NCBI RefSeq assembly: GCF_001428865.1
Contig: NZ_LMIV01000003.1
Location: forward strand, 251,742-315,741
Direction of reading: 5' to 3'
DNA from: Sphingomonas sp. Root241
Lineage (GTDB): Bacteria > Pseudomonadota > Alphaproteobacteria > Sphingomonadales > Sphingomonadaceae
Length of the DNA stretch: 64,000 bases
Shown here: in pieces, positions 51,168 through 58,532 of the stretch
Layout of the letters: the number at the start of each line of letters is the position of its first letter
Position numbering within the stretch: position 1 is the first letter of the stretch
Position numbers and translations under genes: made by a program
The notes under the pieces: generated by a model
Database searches by the model: none
What the model saw: only the letters and a program-made list of their open reading frames with translations
What the model was told of the DNA's origin: nothing

Positions 51168-52706
51168 ATGTACTCTGTGAAGGACTATGGAGCTGTCGGT
51201 GACGGGGTCGCCGACGACACGCTGGCAGTGCAGGCAGCCTATGACGCAGCGGTTCAGGGGGGAGGTGGAACGCTGCTCTTTCCCACCGGGCGCTATCGCT
51301 GCAATCTCTCGATGTATTCGCGATCAGTCGATATTCGTGGCGAGGGCAGGATCGCTTCCAAACTACATGCCGCAAATCCCGCAAAAGGGATTCTGAACGC
51401 CGTCTTCCGCGAAGGGAGTTGGAACGGAGTCACCATCGCCGATCTGGAATTGTCCAATCCTTCGGCGAATAGCGGCATCGGACTCGACTACGGGAGCGAT
51501 CCTTACGCTCCGTATGACGAATATTCCGGTATCGTGAACGTGGAGAGAGTCGCGTTCAACCATCTGGACCGTTGCATCTATCGACGCCACGGCCAGATCG
51601 CTCTCTGGCTGACAAACTGCAATTTTTCCGTTGCGAACTATCATATCTTTGTCGTCGGACAGCCGGAAAGTCCTGGCCGGGGTCTGATGCACGGTGGCTG
51701 CCTCTTCGTAAAACATTCGCACTTCGACGGGGCGAAACTTGCCAGCCTTTACGTCCACAGCCCCGTTGTCGGTACGGGGCAATGGTCGATCGAGGACTGT
51801 ATTTTCGAGGCCAATCCCGGCTTCGTCTTGTTCGCTGACGGGTTTGCAGACAATGATCGGGTCCCTGCGCTCAACTTCGTTCGCTGTTGGAATGAGGTCA
51901 ACGCCACCGCCACCAGTGTTGTAATCGAAGGGCAGAGTTATCAGCCGGCCTTTGCCCGGCTGGCAGCCTGTGAGCGTGCGATCTTCGAAGACACGCCGGT
52001 TGGCCAGATCGTCTTGCGGGACAATTCGAACCTCCTCCTCTCGCGCTGCGACATAGGTGGGCTAGGCGCCGTCGACCGCGATCCCAGTTGCTCGGTCACC
52101 ATCGAGGACGCGTACCTCTACTCGGGAGAGGTGAAAGAGGTTTGCCGGAGTTTTCAGGTCGCCGGTAAGCTGCCGCCCGCAGCCGGCGGTGGCGCCTGGT
52201 GGCCCCGAATTCCGCTGAGTGCGCTGAGTCACGCTTTCGGAGCTGACACGGTATTGAAGAATGACGCCTCCGCGCCGATCGAGTTTTCGGGCTCGACAAC
52301 TCGAATGACCGTCACTGGCTCCGGTCCGTCATCTCCGCCGACCCACCATGTCCAGGAGCTTTCGATCAACGTTGGCGAGACGCTCCTGCCGACCCCGCAA
52401 GCGAACTTGATGTCGGGTAATTGGTACGTGGCAAAATACATTTATCGGCACCAGGCGGGCCAGCCGATAAAAATGCAATTTACCGGAAACTCGGGCGATA
52501 CAGATCAAGTGACGTTGGATAGCGCTTCCTGGCGCACGCTGGTGTGTATCTTCAAGGCGGGCTCTGCCGGTGGAGCCAACAGCTTCTATCATTTCGGGCC
52601 GAGTACCGGCACGACCGTGATCGAGATCGGCGGATACTCTCTAACCCGTTTCAGCAATCGGAACGACGCGCTGATACACGGAAATGACAGCACCCTGGCG
52701 GTGTAA
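51168..52706 (+). CDS. Right-handed beta-helix protein, Pectate_lyase_3/tailspike-like
   Basis: This 512-residue protein begins with YSVKDYGAVGDGVADDTLAVQAAYDAAVQGGGGTLLFPTGRYRC. That is the signature start of GH28/GH55-like pectate-lyase-3 beta-helices and many phage tailspikes and capsular polysaccharide depolymerases. It continues with short repetitive strand turns and a C-terminal jelly-roll-like part (about 370-505). No signal peptide is visible. GGAGGA lies 8 nt before ATG 51168. Codon use is visibly less G/C-biased than neighbours, suggesting transfer. It has its own terminator and interrupts flagellar operons. Confidence 0.75.
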   Translation: MYSVKDYGAVGDGVADDTLAVQAAYDAAVQGGGGTLLFPTGRYRCNLSMYSRSVDIRGEGRIASKLHAANPAKGILNAVFREGSWNGVTIADLELSNPSANSGIGLDYGSDPYAPYDEYSGIVNVERVAFNHLDRCIYRRHGQIALWLTNCNFSVANYHIFVVGQPESPGRGLMHGGCLFVKHSHFDGAKLASLYVHSPVVGTGQWSIEDCIFEANPGFVLFADGFADNDRVPALNFVRCWNEVNATATSVVIEGQSYQPAFARLAACERAIFEDTPVGQIVLRDNSNLLLSRCDIGGLGAVDRDPSCSVTIEDAYLYSGEVKEVCRSFQVAGKLPPAAGGGAWWPRIPLSALSHAFGADTVLKNDASAPIEFSGSTTRMTVTGSGPSSPPTHHVQELSINVGETLLPTPQANLMSGNWYVAKYIYRHQAGQPIKMQFTGNSGDTDQVTLDSASWRTLVCIFKAGSAGGANSFYHFGPSTGTTVIEIGGYSLTRFSNRNDALIHGNDSTLAV

Positions 52707-52712
52707 TATTGA

Positions 52713-52747
52713 GGCTCGGCACGGCGGAAACCGTGCCGAGCCTTCTT
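52713..52747 (+). terminator. Terminator of the beta-helix gene
   Basis: GGCTCGGCACGG and CCGTGCCGAGCC form a perfect 12-bp stem around CGGAAA, followed by TTCTTT. Confidence 0.88.
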
Positions 52748-52872
52748 TGAAGGTTTGGCTGATTCCGGGGTCTGTCGCTCGTGGGAATCACAGACAACAG
52801 GCACGGAATAGGCTGGAGATCGCTCTTCGGCCTATTCTGTTTTCCGTACCCGATCTGCGTTCGGGGAAGGAG

Positions 52873-53433
52873 TCACTTCCCCTGCCGCTTCGCCGCCATC
52901 TGCTGCGGCGGCGCGGCCGCGGCCAGGCGGGCGGATTTGCGGGCCAGCGCCATGCTCAGCGCGGCGGCGCCCTTGGGCGTCATCGCGGCCATGACGAGTG
53001 CGGTCGAGCGCTCGCGCATGCGCTGGGCGACTTTCATCTGCACTTCCATGTCGAGCTGCTCGAAGACCACCGCGGCGGCCTTGGGCTTCATTGCCTGATA
53101 GATGCGGGCGAGCTCGTCGAACTGCGCTTCGGCCGGCTCGGCGGGGCCGGGCGCGCCGGGTGCGGCCGCGACCTCGGTTTCCTTCTGGCGGGCTTCGAGA
53201 TCGGCCTGGAGGCGCGCCTGTGCCGCCTTGGTCGCCTGTTCGCGCAGATCCAGCCCGCGCTTGCGGCGCGCGGCCTCGGCATCGCGCTGGGTCATGTCCT
53301 GCTCGATCGAGCTGCCGAGCCGGGTCTTGGGTGCGTTGCTCTGGGTCGCCGTCGACGCGATCGTCGAGGCGTTGGCGACGACCGCGAGCGCCGAGGCGGC
53401 CGCTGTCATCAGGAGGAGGGACGGGCGGGCCAT
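52873..53433 (-). CDS. motE: MotE-like flagellar protein (MgtE-N-type domain)
   Basis: This 186-residue exported protein has a signal-like start (SLLLMTAAASALAVVANAS), a helical coiled region (TQRDAEAARRKRGLDLREQATKAAQARLQADLEARQKE), and a C-terminal MgtE-N-like domain (ELARIYQAMKPKAAAVVFEQLDMEVQMKVAQRMRERSTALVMAAMTPKGAAALSMAL). In rhizobia MotE is a periplasmic chaperone of MotC. Here it ends the fliL-fliM-DUF6468 operon, with a one-base overlap to the preceding gene. Confidence 0.8.
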   Translation of the reverse strand: MARPSLLLMTAAASALAVVANASTIASTATQSNAPKTRLGSSIEQDMTQRDAEAARRKRGLDLREQATKAAQARLQADLEARQKETEVAAAPGAPGPAEPAEAQFDELARIYQAMKPKAAAVVFEQLDMEVQMKVAQRMRERSTALVMAAMTPKGAAALSMALARKSARLAAAAPPQQMAAKRQGK

Positions 53434-53825
53434 CAGGCGAGCTCGGCTTCGGGCTTGGTTTCGGCGTCTTCGCCCTCGGCTGCATCGACGGCATCGGTCG
53501 AACGCACCGCATTGGCGAGACCGACGGCATTCACGACGCGCTCGCACGCGGCATCGGCGATGCCGATCATGTCCGAAAGCTCGTCGCGAAGGTCGCGCGC
53601 CTGCTCGACGAGGCGGGCATGCTGGGCGCAATCGGTGCCGAGCGTCGACTTCATTTCCGAGAGCACCGAACGGGCGCCGCTGGTCGCCTTTTCGAGCGCC
53701 GTGACGACTTCGGTGAGCGCGCCGTCCTTCACGGTGCGCAGGGAGCGCATCATCCGCACGCTCTGCACGAGCACGGCCATGCAGAAGATCATCGTCAGCA
53801 CATTGGCGAGAAGCGCGAAGTTCAT
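53433..53825 (-). CDS. DUF6468-type flagellar operon protein
   Basis: This 130-residue protein has a single N-terminal membrane helix (ALLANVLTMIFCMAVLVQSVRMM) followed by a long helical cytoplasmic part (LTEVVTALEKATSGARSVLSEMKSTLG, LRDELSDMIGIADAACERVVNAV) and an acidic tail. Proteins of this type lie between fliM and motE-like genes in many alphaproteobacteria; their role is undefined. It overlaps fliM by 4 nt. Confidence 0.75.
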   Translation of the reverse strand: MNFALLANVLTMIFCMAVLVQSVRMMRSLRTVKDGALTEVVTALEKATSGARSVLSEMKSTLGTDCAQHARLVEQARDLRDELSDMIGIADAACERVVNAVGLANAVRSTDAVDAAEGEDAETKPEAELA

Positions 53826-54844
53826 GATTTCATCTTTCCGCTGGAAACATCGTTGACCAGGCGCACGGCGACCTTGCCGCGGCGCTGGCCGATCTGGGCC
53901 TGGGCGAGCGTGACGCCGCCGCAGGCGAGGTCGAGCGCGTCGTCGGGGCTCTTGTGGAGTGCGATGGTCTGGCCGACCTCGAGCGCCTTCAATTCGGCGA
54001 TCGGCATGGCCTTCTCGCCGAGCACGACGTTGACGCTGACATTGGTCTTGCGGATCTCGGAGGCCATGTGCGCCTCCCAGATGCTGTCGCGGCCGCTCTT
54101 CTCGCCCATGAAGCGCTGGAGCAATTTGTGGCGGACGGGTTCGAGCGTCGCATAAGGGAACACGATCGTGAACTCACCGCCGCGGCCGAGCATGTCGACG
54201 CGGAAGGTGGCGATCGCGCAGATGTTCGACGTGCCGGCGATCGCAGCGAAGCGCGGATTGCTCTCGATACGTTCGAGATTGATGTTGATCGGCTCGATCG
54301 GCTCGAACGCGGTTGCGAAATCCTTGAGCGCGAATTCGAGCATGCGCGAGACGAGGCCGGTCTCGATCGTCGTGAAGGCGCGGCCGTCGATGAGCGTCGG
54401 CGCGCCGCCGCCGCGACCGCCGAGCAATGCGTCCACCACGGCATAGATCAGGCTCGATTCGACCGTGACGAGGCCGAAGCTCTCCCATTCCTCGACCTTG
54501 AACACCCCGACCATCGCCGGGAGCATCACGCGGTTCATGAACTCGCCGAAGCGGATCGAGGTGACGTTCTCGAGACTGACGTCGATCGCGTCCGATGTGA
54601 GGCTGCGCATCGAGCTGGCGAAGGAGCGGACCATGCGATCGCAGACCACTTCGAGCATCGGCAGACGCTCGTGGCTGATGACCTTGGATTCGATGACCGC
54701 GCGAAGGCCCTTCTTCTTCTCGACGGGACCGCCGAGATCGCCGAACAGCGCGTCGATATCCGCCTGGTCGAAGCGGACATCGCCGTCGCCGCCCATGGCT
54801 GCGACGGGCGGTTCGGGAAGGTCGAAATCGTCGAGATCGATCAT
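53822..54844 (-). CDS. fliM: Flagellar motor switch protein FliM
   Basis: This 340-residue C-ring protein has a CheY-binding-type N-terminal helix (QADIDALFGDL) and the middle CheC-like domain (LPMLEVVCDRMVRSFASSMRSLTSDAIDVSLENVTSIRFGEF, GLVTVESSLIYAVVDALLGGRGG). The C-terminal SpoA/FliN-like domain (ASEIRKTNVSVNVVLGEKAMPIAELKALEVGQTI) completes it. It overlaps fliL and the DUF6468 gene by 4 nt each. It transmits chemotactic signals to rotor direction. Confidence 0.96.
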   Translation of the reverse strand: MIDLDDFDLPEPPVAAMGGDGDVRFDQADIDALFGDLGGPVEKKKGLRAVIESKVISHERLPMLEVVCDRMVRSFASSMRSLTSDAIDVSLENVTSIRFGEFMNRVMLPAMVGVFKVEEWESFGLVTVESSLIYAVVDALLGGRGGGAPTLIDGRAFTTIETGLVSRMLEFALKDFATAFEPIEPININLERIESNPRFAAIAGTSNICAIATFRVDMLGRGGEFTIVFPYATLEPVRHKLLQRFMGEKSGRDSIWEAHMASEIRKTNVSVNVVLGEKAMPIAELKALEVGQTIALHKSPDDALDLACGGVTLAQAQIGQRRGKVAVRLVNDVSSGKMKS

Positions 54845-55395
54845 TGCTGGACCAGGTCCTGAATGAGGATGTCCTTGATCACGCCCGCGCCGGCCACGTC
54901 GGTGGCGCGGACCAGCATCTCTTCCTTGATGCGGAAGACCGCGGCCGAGCCGGCGAGGTCCTCCGGACGCAATTCGCGCAGGAAGGGCTGATAGGCGTCG
55001 AGGATCAGCGGCAGCTTTTCCTTGATCCCTTCCGGCGTGCCCTTGGCGCCCGGTACGATCATGAAATGGAGCTTGAGGAAGCGCGAGGCGCCGTCGGGCG
55101 AGCGCAGGTTCACGACCATCGCCGGCACGTCGACAATGGCTTCCTTGGCGGTTTCTTCGCCGCCGTGACCGCCGCCGTCGCCTTCGGCCTCGTTCGAGAC
55201 CTCGCCATGGCCGCCCTCGGCCGAGGTCTCGGCCTTGGCCGACCCGCCCGAAAGCATCATCGCCGCACCGCCGCCGCCGCCGAGCAGCAGCACGCCGGCG
55301 GCCGCGCCTATGATGATGAGCTTCTTCTTCTTCGACTTCGGCGCCGCGGGCGCTGGGCCCTCTGCACCTTCCTCGACGATCTCGGGTGACGACAT
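54841..55395 (-). CDS. fliL: FliL, stator-associated basal-body protein
   Basis: This 184-residue protein has a short cytoplasmic Lys-rich stretch (APKSKKKK), one membrane helix (LIIIGAAAGVLLLGGGGGAAMM), an acidic/His-Gly linker and a periplasmic FliL domain (VDVPAMVVNLRSPDGASRFLKLHFMIVPG, YQPFLRELRPEDLAGSAAVFRIKEEMLVRA). ATG 55395 is selected because upstream residues belong to the promoter region. It heads fliL-fliM-DUF6468-motE. A CTATTATAG element is at 55451. Confidence 0.93.
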   Translation of the reverse strand: MSSPEIVEEGAEGPAPAAPKSKKKKLIIIGAAAGVLLLGGGGGAAMMLSGGSAKAETSAEGGHGEVSNEAEGDGGGHGGEETAKEAIVDVPAMVVNLRSPDGASRFLKLHFMIVPGAKGTPEGIKEKLPLILDAYQPFLRELRPEDLAGSAAVFRIKEEMLVRATDVAGAGVIKDILIQDLVQQ

Positions 55396-55450
55396 TTCCC
55401 TGGCACCTTTCGAAATCAGCGCTCCGGCAACCACGCCGGCTGATTTGCCT

Positions 55451-55459
55451 CTATTATAG
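55451..55459. promoter_or_regulatory. Palindromic CTATTATAG element between fliL and flgF
   Basis: It reads TCCTATAATAG on the minus strand, 56 bp from the fliL ATG, and CTATTATAGG on the plus strand, 54 bp from the flgF GTG. It is equidistant from two divergent flagellar operons. Confidence 0.65.
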
Positions 55460-55512
55460 GATGGTCACCCGGCAATTTCTGCCTAGCGACAATTTTCTGA
55501 AGGGACCGTCCG

Positions 55513-56253
55513 GTGGACATCTCGTCTTATGTATTGCTGAGCCAGGAACAGGCGCTGCGGCGCCGGCTCGACGTGGCGGCGAACAATCTCGCCAACATGA
55601 ACACGGTGGGCTTCAAGCGCGAAAAGCCGGTGTTCCGCGAATATGTCGAGCAGGGCGAGACCACGGTCACGCCCGACGCGAAGAAGACGTCGTACGTGCT
55701 CGATTACGGCGCGGTGCACGATGCCTCCTCGGGCGGCTTCCAGCTGACCGACAATCCGCTCGACGTCTTCATCGACGGTCCGGGCTATCTGAGCGTCGAG
55801 GCGCCGGGCGGCGGCACCGCTTATACGCGCGCGGGCTATGTGAAGGTGCTCGAGAGCGGCGAGCTGGCGACCGCCGGCGGCCAGAAGATCCTGGGCGAAG
55901 GCGGCAAGCCGATCACGGTTCCGCCCGAAACCGCCGGACGCCTGAGCATCGCCCCAGACGGCAGCGTGATGGGCCCCGACGGTCCGCTCGGCCGGATCAC
56001 CGTGACGGTGTTCGACGAGGCGAAGATGGATCCGCGGGGCGACGGGATGTTCAACGGCAATAGCGGGCGCGAGCTCACCGCCGCCGAAACGAAGCTCAAG
56101 TCGGGCGGCGTCGAGGGATCGAACGTCAATGCGATCGTCGAGACCACCGACATGGTCGAGATCCTGCGCGCCTACCAGACAGCCACCAACCTCAACGAAA
56201 GCATGTCCGACCTTCGCAAGAAGGCGATCGACCGGCTCGGCCGCGTCGGCTGA
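55513..56253 (+). CDS. flgF: Flagellar proximal rod protein FlgF
   Basis: This 246-residue rod protein has N-terminal SSYVLLSQEQALRRRLDVAANNLANMNTVGFKREKP, a central GGFQLTDNPLDVFIDGPGYLSVEAPGG...YTRAGYVKVLESGELATAGGQKILG, and C-terminal VEGSNVNAIVETTDMVEILRAYQTATNLNESMSDLRKKAIDRL. The GTG start at 55513 follows AAGGGACC. The order flgF-flgG-flgA-flgH matches that known in Caulobacter. Confidence 0.95.
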   Translation: MDISSYVLLSQEQALRRRLDVAANNLANMNTVGFKREKPVFREYVEQGETTVTPDAKKTSYVLDYGAVHDASSGGFQLTDNPLDVFIDGPGYLSVEAPGGGTAYTRAGYVKVLESGELATAGGQKILGEGGKPITVPPETAGRLSIAPDGSVMGPDGPLGRITVTVFDEAKMDPRGDGMFNGNSGRELTAAETKLKSGGVEGSNVNAIVETTDMVEILRAYQTATNLNESMSDLRKKAIDRLGRVG

Positions 56254-56277
56254 CACCCCTTTTAGAAAGGCACAATA

Positions 56278-57060
56278 ATGCGTTCGCTCTCCATCGCTTC
56301 GACCGGCATGCTGGCACAGCAGACCAATGTCGACGTCATCTCGAACAACATCGCCAACATGAACACCACGGGATTCAAGCGTCAGCGCGCGGAGTTCCAG
56401 GACCTGCTCTACGAGCAGATCGAGCGCCCCGGCACCGCGACCGGCCCCGAGACCAAATCGCCCTCGGGCATCCAGATCGGCGCCGGCGTGAAGACCGGCG
56501 GCGTCTATCGCATCCAGCAGCAGGGCGCGCTGCAGCAGACCGAGAACCGCTACGACGTGGCGATCACCGGGCGCGGCTATTTCCAGATCACTCTGCCCTC
56601 GGGCGACACCGCCTATACCCGCGACGGCTCGTTCGGCATCTCCGACCAGGGCGAACTGGTGACGCAGGACGGTTATCCGGTGCAGCCCGGCATCACGATC
56701 CCGCAGGCCGCGGTCGACGTGACGATCTCCAAGACCGGCGAGGTCCAGGTGATCGTGGCGGGCGATCCGCAGCCGCAGACCGTCGGCCAGCTCGAGCTCG
56801 CCACCTTCATGAACGATGCGGGCCTGGAAGCTAAGGGCGAAAACCTGTTTCTCGAGACTTCGGCTTCGGGCCAGCCGACCGTGGCGGCTCCGGGCGAGCC
56901 GGGCCTCGGCACGCTGAGCCAGGGCTTCATCGAAAGCTCGAACGTCAATGCGGTCGCCGAAATCACTGCGCTGATCACTGCGCAGCGTGCCTATGAGATG
57001 AACAGCCGCGTGGTGAAGACCGCCGACGAGATGCTGGCGACGACCAGCCAGCTGCGCTGA
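56278..57060 (+). CDS. flgG: Flagellar distal rod protein FlgG
   Basis: This 260-residue protein has RSLSIASTGMLAQQTNVDVISNNIANMNTTGFKRQRAEFQDLLYEQ at the N-terminus, QTENRYDVAITGRGYFQITLPSGDTAYTRDGSF in the middle, and the C-terminal SSNVNAVAEITALITAQRAYEMNSRVVKTADEMLATTSQLR. These are diagnostic of FlgG, and length is the family norm. The stop overlaps the flgA start (TGATG). Confidence 0.97.
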   Translation: MRSLSIASTGMLAQQTNVDVISNNIANMNTTGFKRQRAEFQDLLYEQIERPGTATGPETKSPSGIQIGAGVKTGGVYRIQQQGALQQTENRYDVAITGRGYFQITLPSGDTAYTRDGSFGISDQGELVTQDGYPVQPGITIPQAAVDVTISKTGEVQVIVAGDPQPQTVGQLELATFMNDAGLEAKGENLFLETSASGQPTVAAPGEPGLGTLSQGFIESSNVNAVAEITALITAQRAYEMNSRVVKTADEMLATTSQLR

Positions 57061-57488
57061 TGGGCATGCTGCTCGCACTGGCGCTGCTCGGCGCCGGTCC
57101 GGTCGAGGATGTGCAGGTCGCGGTCCTCGCCCACCCGATCGAGAAGGGCACGCGGCTCGACCGTGGCGACTTCGAGAGCGAAGCGCGGGCGCCGGCCGCG
57201 GCGCGTGGGGCGCTTTCGGCCGACGATGCGTCGGGCATGGAAGCTGCGCGCAACCTGACTGCCGGCAATATCGTCCGCCGCTCCGACCTGATGAAGCCGC
57301 AGCTCGTGCGGCGCGGCGAACCGGTGACGATCCGCATCGTCAGCGGCGCGCTGGTGATCACCGCCTCAGGCCGCGCGCTGAACGGCGGCGGGCAGGGCGA
57401 AATGGTGCGGGTGGTGACCAACGCTACCAACCGCACGCTCGATGGAACGATCGAAGGCTCCGGCACCGTCCGGATCGCCGCACCGTAA
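57060..57488 (+). CDS. flgA: FlgA, P-ring assembly chaperone (short form)
   Basis: This 142-residue exported protein has a signal-like start (GMLLALALLGAGP) and the SAF domain of FlgA (VAVLAHPIEKGTRLDRGDFESEARAP, RNLTAGNIVRRSDLMKPQLVRRGEPVTI, GQGEMVRVVTNATNRTLDGTIEGSGTVRI). Most FlgA proteins are 210-270 residues because of an N-terminal extension absent here. It is coupled to flgG by stop/start overlap and is 18 nt before flgH. Confidence 0.88.
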   Translation: MGMLLALALLGAGPVEDVQVAVLAHPIEKGTRLDRGDFESEARAPAAARGALSADDASGMEAARNLTAGNIVRRSDLMKPQLVRRGEPVTIRIVSGALVITASGRALNGGGQGEMVRVVTNATNRTLDGTIEGSGTVRIAAP

Positions 57489-57506
57489 TCGATAGAGGGA
57501 ATCAAC

Positions 57507-58259
57507 ATGCGCAAGGTCATTCTTCTCGTGGCGCTCGGCGCCACATTGTCGGGGTGCGGTGCGGTCGGCCGGCTCCAGCAGATCGGCAAGGCACCCAAGC
57601 TTTCGGGGATCGATCCCGTGTCGACGCCCGAAGTCGAAGCGTCGCTGTCGATGCCTTCGGATCGCGGTCGTCCGACCACCGTGGCGATGCAGCAGCCCGC
57701 AGCGGCGCCCAGCGCATCGCTGTTCCGCACCGGCGCGGGCGCGTTCTTCCGCGATCAGCGCGCGGGCAAGATGGGCGACATCCTGACGATCAAGATCAAC
57801 ATCCAGGACAAGGCCGATCTCGGCAACAACACCTCCCGGACGCGCGGCGGATCCGAGAATGGCGGCCTCGGCGGCCTGCTCGGCATCGCGCCGGTCGCCA
57901 AGCTGCTCGGCAACAACGCCGCGGCGGCGCTGGAGACGAATTCGGGCTCGAAATATAGCGGCGGCGGCACCACCGCGCGCTCCGAGACCATCAACATGAC
58001 GATGGCGGCGATCGTCACCCAGGTGCTGCCCAACGGCAATCTGATGATCCGCGGCAAGCAGGAAGTGCGCGTCAATTTCGAGATGCGCGAGCTGATCGTC
58101 ACCGGCATCATCCGTCCCGAGGACATTGCGCGCGACAATTCGATCCAGCACTCGCAGATCGCCGAAGCGCGCGTGATCTATGGCGGCAAGGGTCAGCTCA
58201 CCGACGCACAGCAGGCGCGCTGGGGTCAGCAGATCTACGACGCATTGTTTCCGTTCTAA
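57507..58259 (+). CDS. flgH: Flagellar L-ring lipoprotein FlgH
   Basis: This 250-residue lipoprotein has a signal with lipobox LSGC (ILLVALGATLSGCGAV). FlgH signatures include SLFRTGAGAFFRDQRAGKMGDILTIKINIQDKADLGNNTSRTR and a C-terminal IMTQVLPNGNL-like segment ending EARVIYGGKGQLTDAQQARWGQQIYDALFPF. It ends the flgF-flgG-flgA-flgH unit. A strong terminator follows at 58293-58337. Confidence 0.95.
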   Translation: MRKVILLVALGATLSGCGAVGRLQQIGKAPKLSGIDPVSTPEVEASLSMPSDRGRPTTVAMQQPAAAPSASLFRTGAGAFFRDQRAGKMGDILTIKINIQDKADLGNNTSRTRGGSENGGLGGLLGIAPVAKLLGNNAAAALETNSGSKYSGGGTTARSETINMTMAAIVTQVLPNGNLMIRGKQEVRVNFEMRELIVTGIIRPEDIARDNSIQHSQIAEARVIYGGKGQLTDAQQARWGQQIYDALFPF

Positions 58260-58292
58260 ACCCCCGCGAAAACGCCCCTGGGACGCGGGCAG

Positions 58293-58340
58293 GGCCGGAG
58301 CGCGCGTGGAAATTTTTCCACCCGCGCTCCGGCCTTTCTC
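58293..58340 (+). terminator. Terminator of flgFGAH
   Basis: GGCCGGAGCGC and GCGCTCCGGCC form the base of a long stem with a paired GTGGAAA/TTTCCAC top, followed by TTTCTC. Confidence 0.85.
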
Positions 58341-58377
58341 GTTGCCGCGTCAATGGCTTAGCGGGGTGGGGCGATTG

Positions 58378-58392
58378 TTAACCTATCGCTAA
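58378..58392 (+). promoter_or_regulatory. CtrA-like box TTAA-N7-CTAA upstream of flagellin
   Basis: TTAACC..CTAACC differs by one base from the CtrA consensus TTAA-N7-TTAA. It lies 30-45 bp upstream of the TCCTATAAA element. Confidence 0.4.
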
Positions 58393-58422
58393 CCATTTAA
58401 ATTCGCAGGATAATTTTGGTCA

Positions 58423-58431
58423 TCCTATAAA
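58423..58431 (+). promoter_or_regulatory. TCCTATAAA element upstream of flagellin
   Basis: A plus-strand member of the flagellar motif set. If used as -10, the mRNA leader is about 95 nt. Confidence 0.6.
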
Positions 58432-58453
58432 TTTTCCCATGATGAACTTGCAG

Positions 58454-58511
58454 GGCGCGAAGGCGCCAGGTCGCGGGTCGGCGCTTCCGACCCGGGCCGC
58501 AGAAGCGGCCC
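58454..58511 (+). promoter_or_regulatory. Flagellin mRNA leader with three tandem hairpins
   Basis: Perfect stems are GGCGC-GAAG-GCGCC (58454-58467), CGGGTCGG-CGCTT-CCGACCCG (58474-58494) and GGGCCGC-AGAA-GCGGCCC (58494-58511). They sit directly before AAGGAAAA and the ATG. Such a leader is a candidate target of FlbT. Confidence 0.65.
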
Positions 58512-58532
58512 TAGTCCAAGAAGGAAAACATC

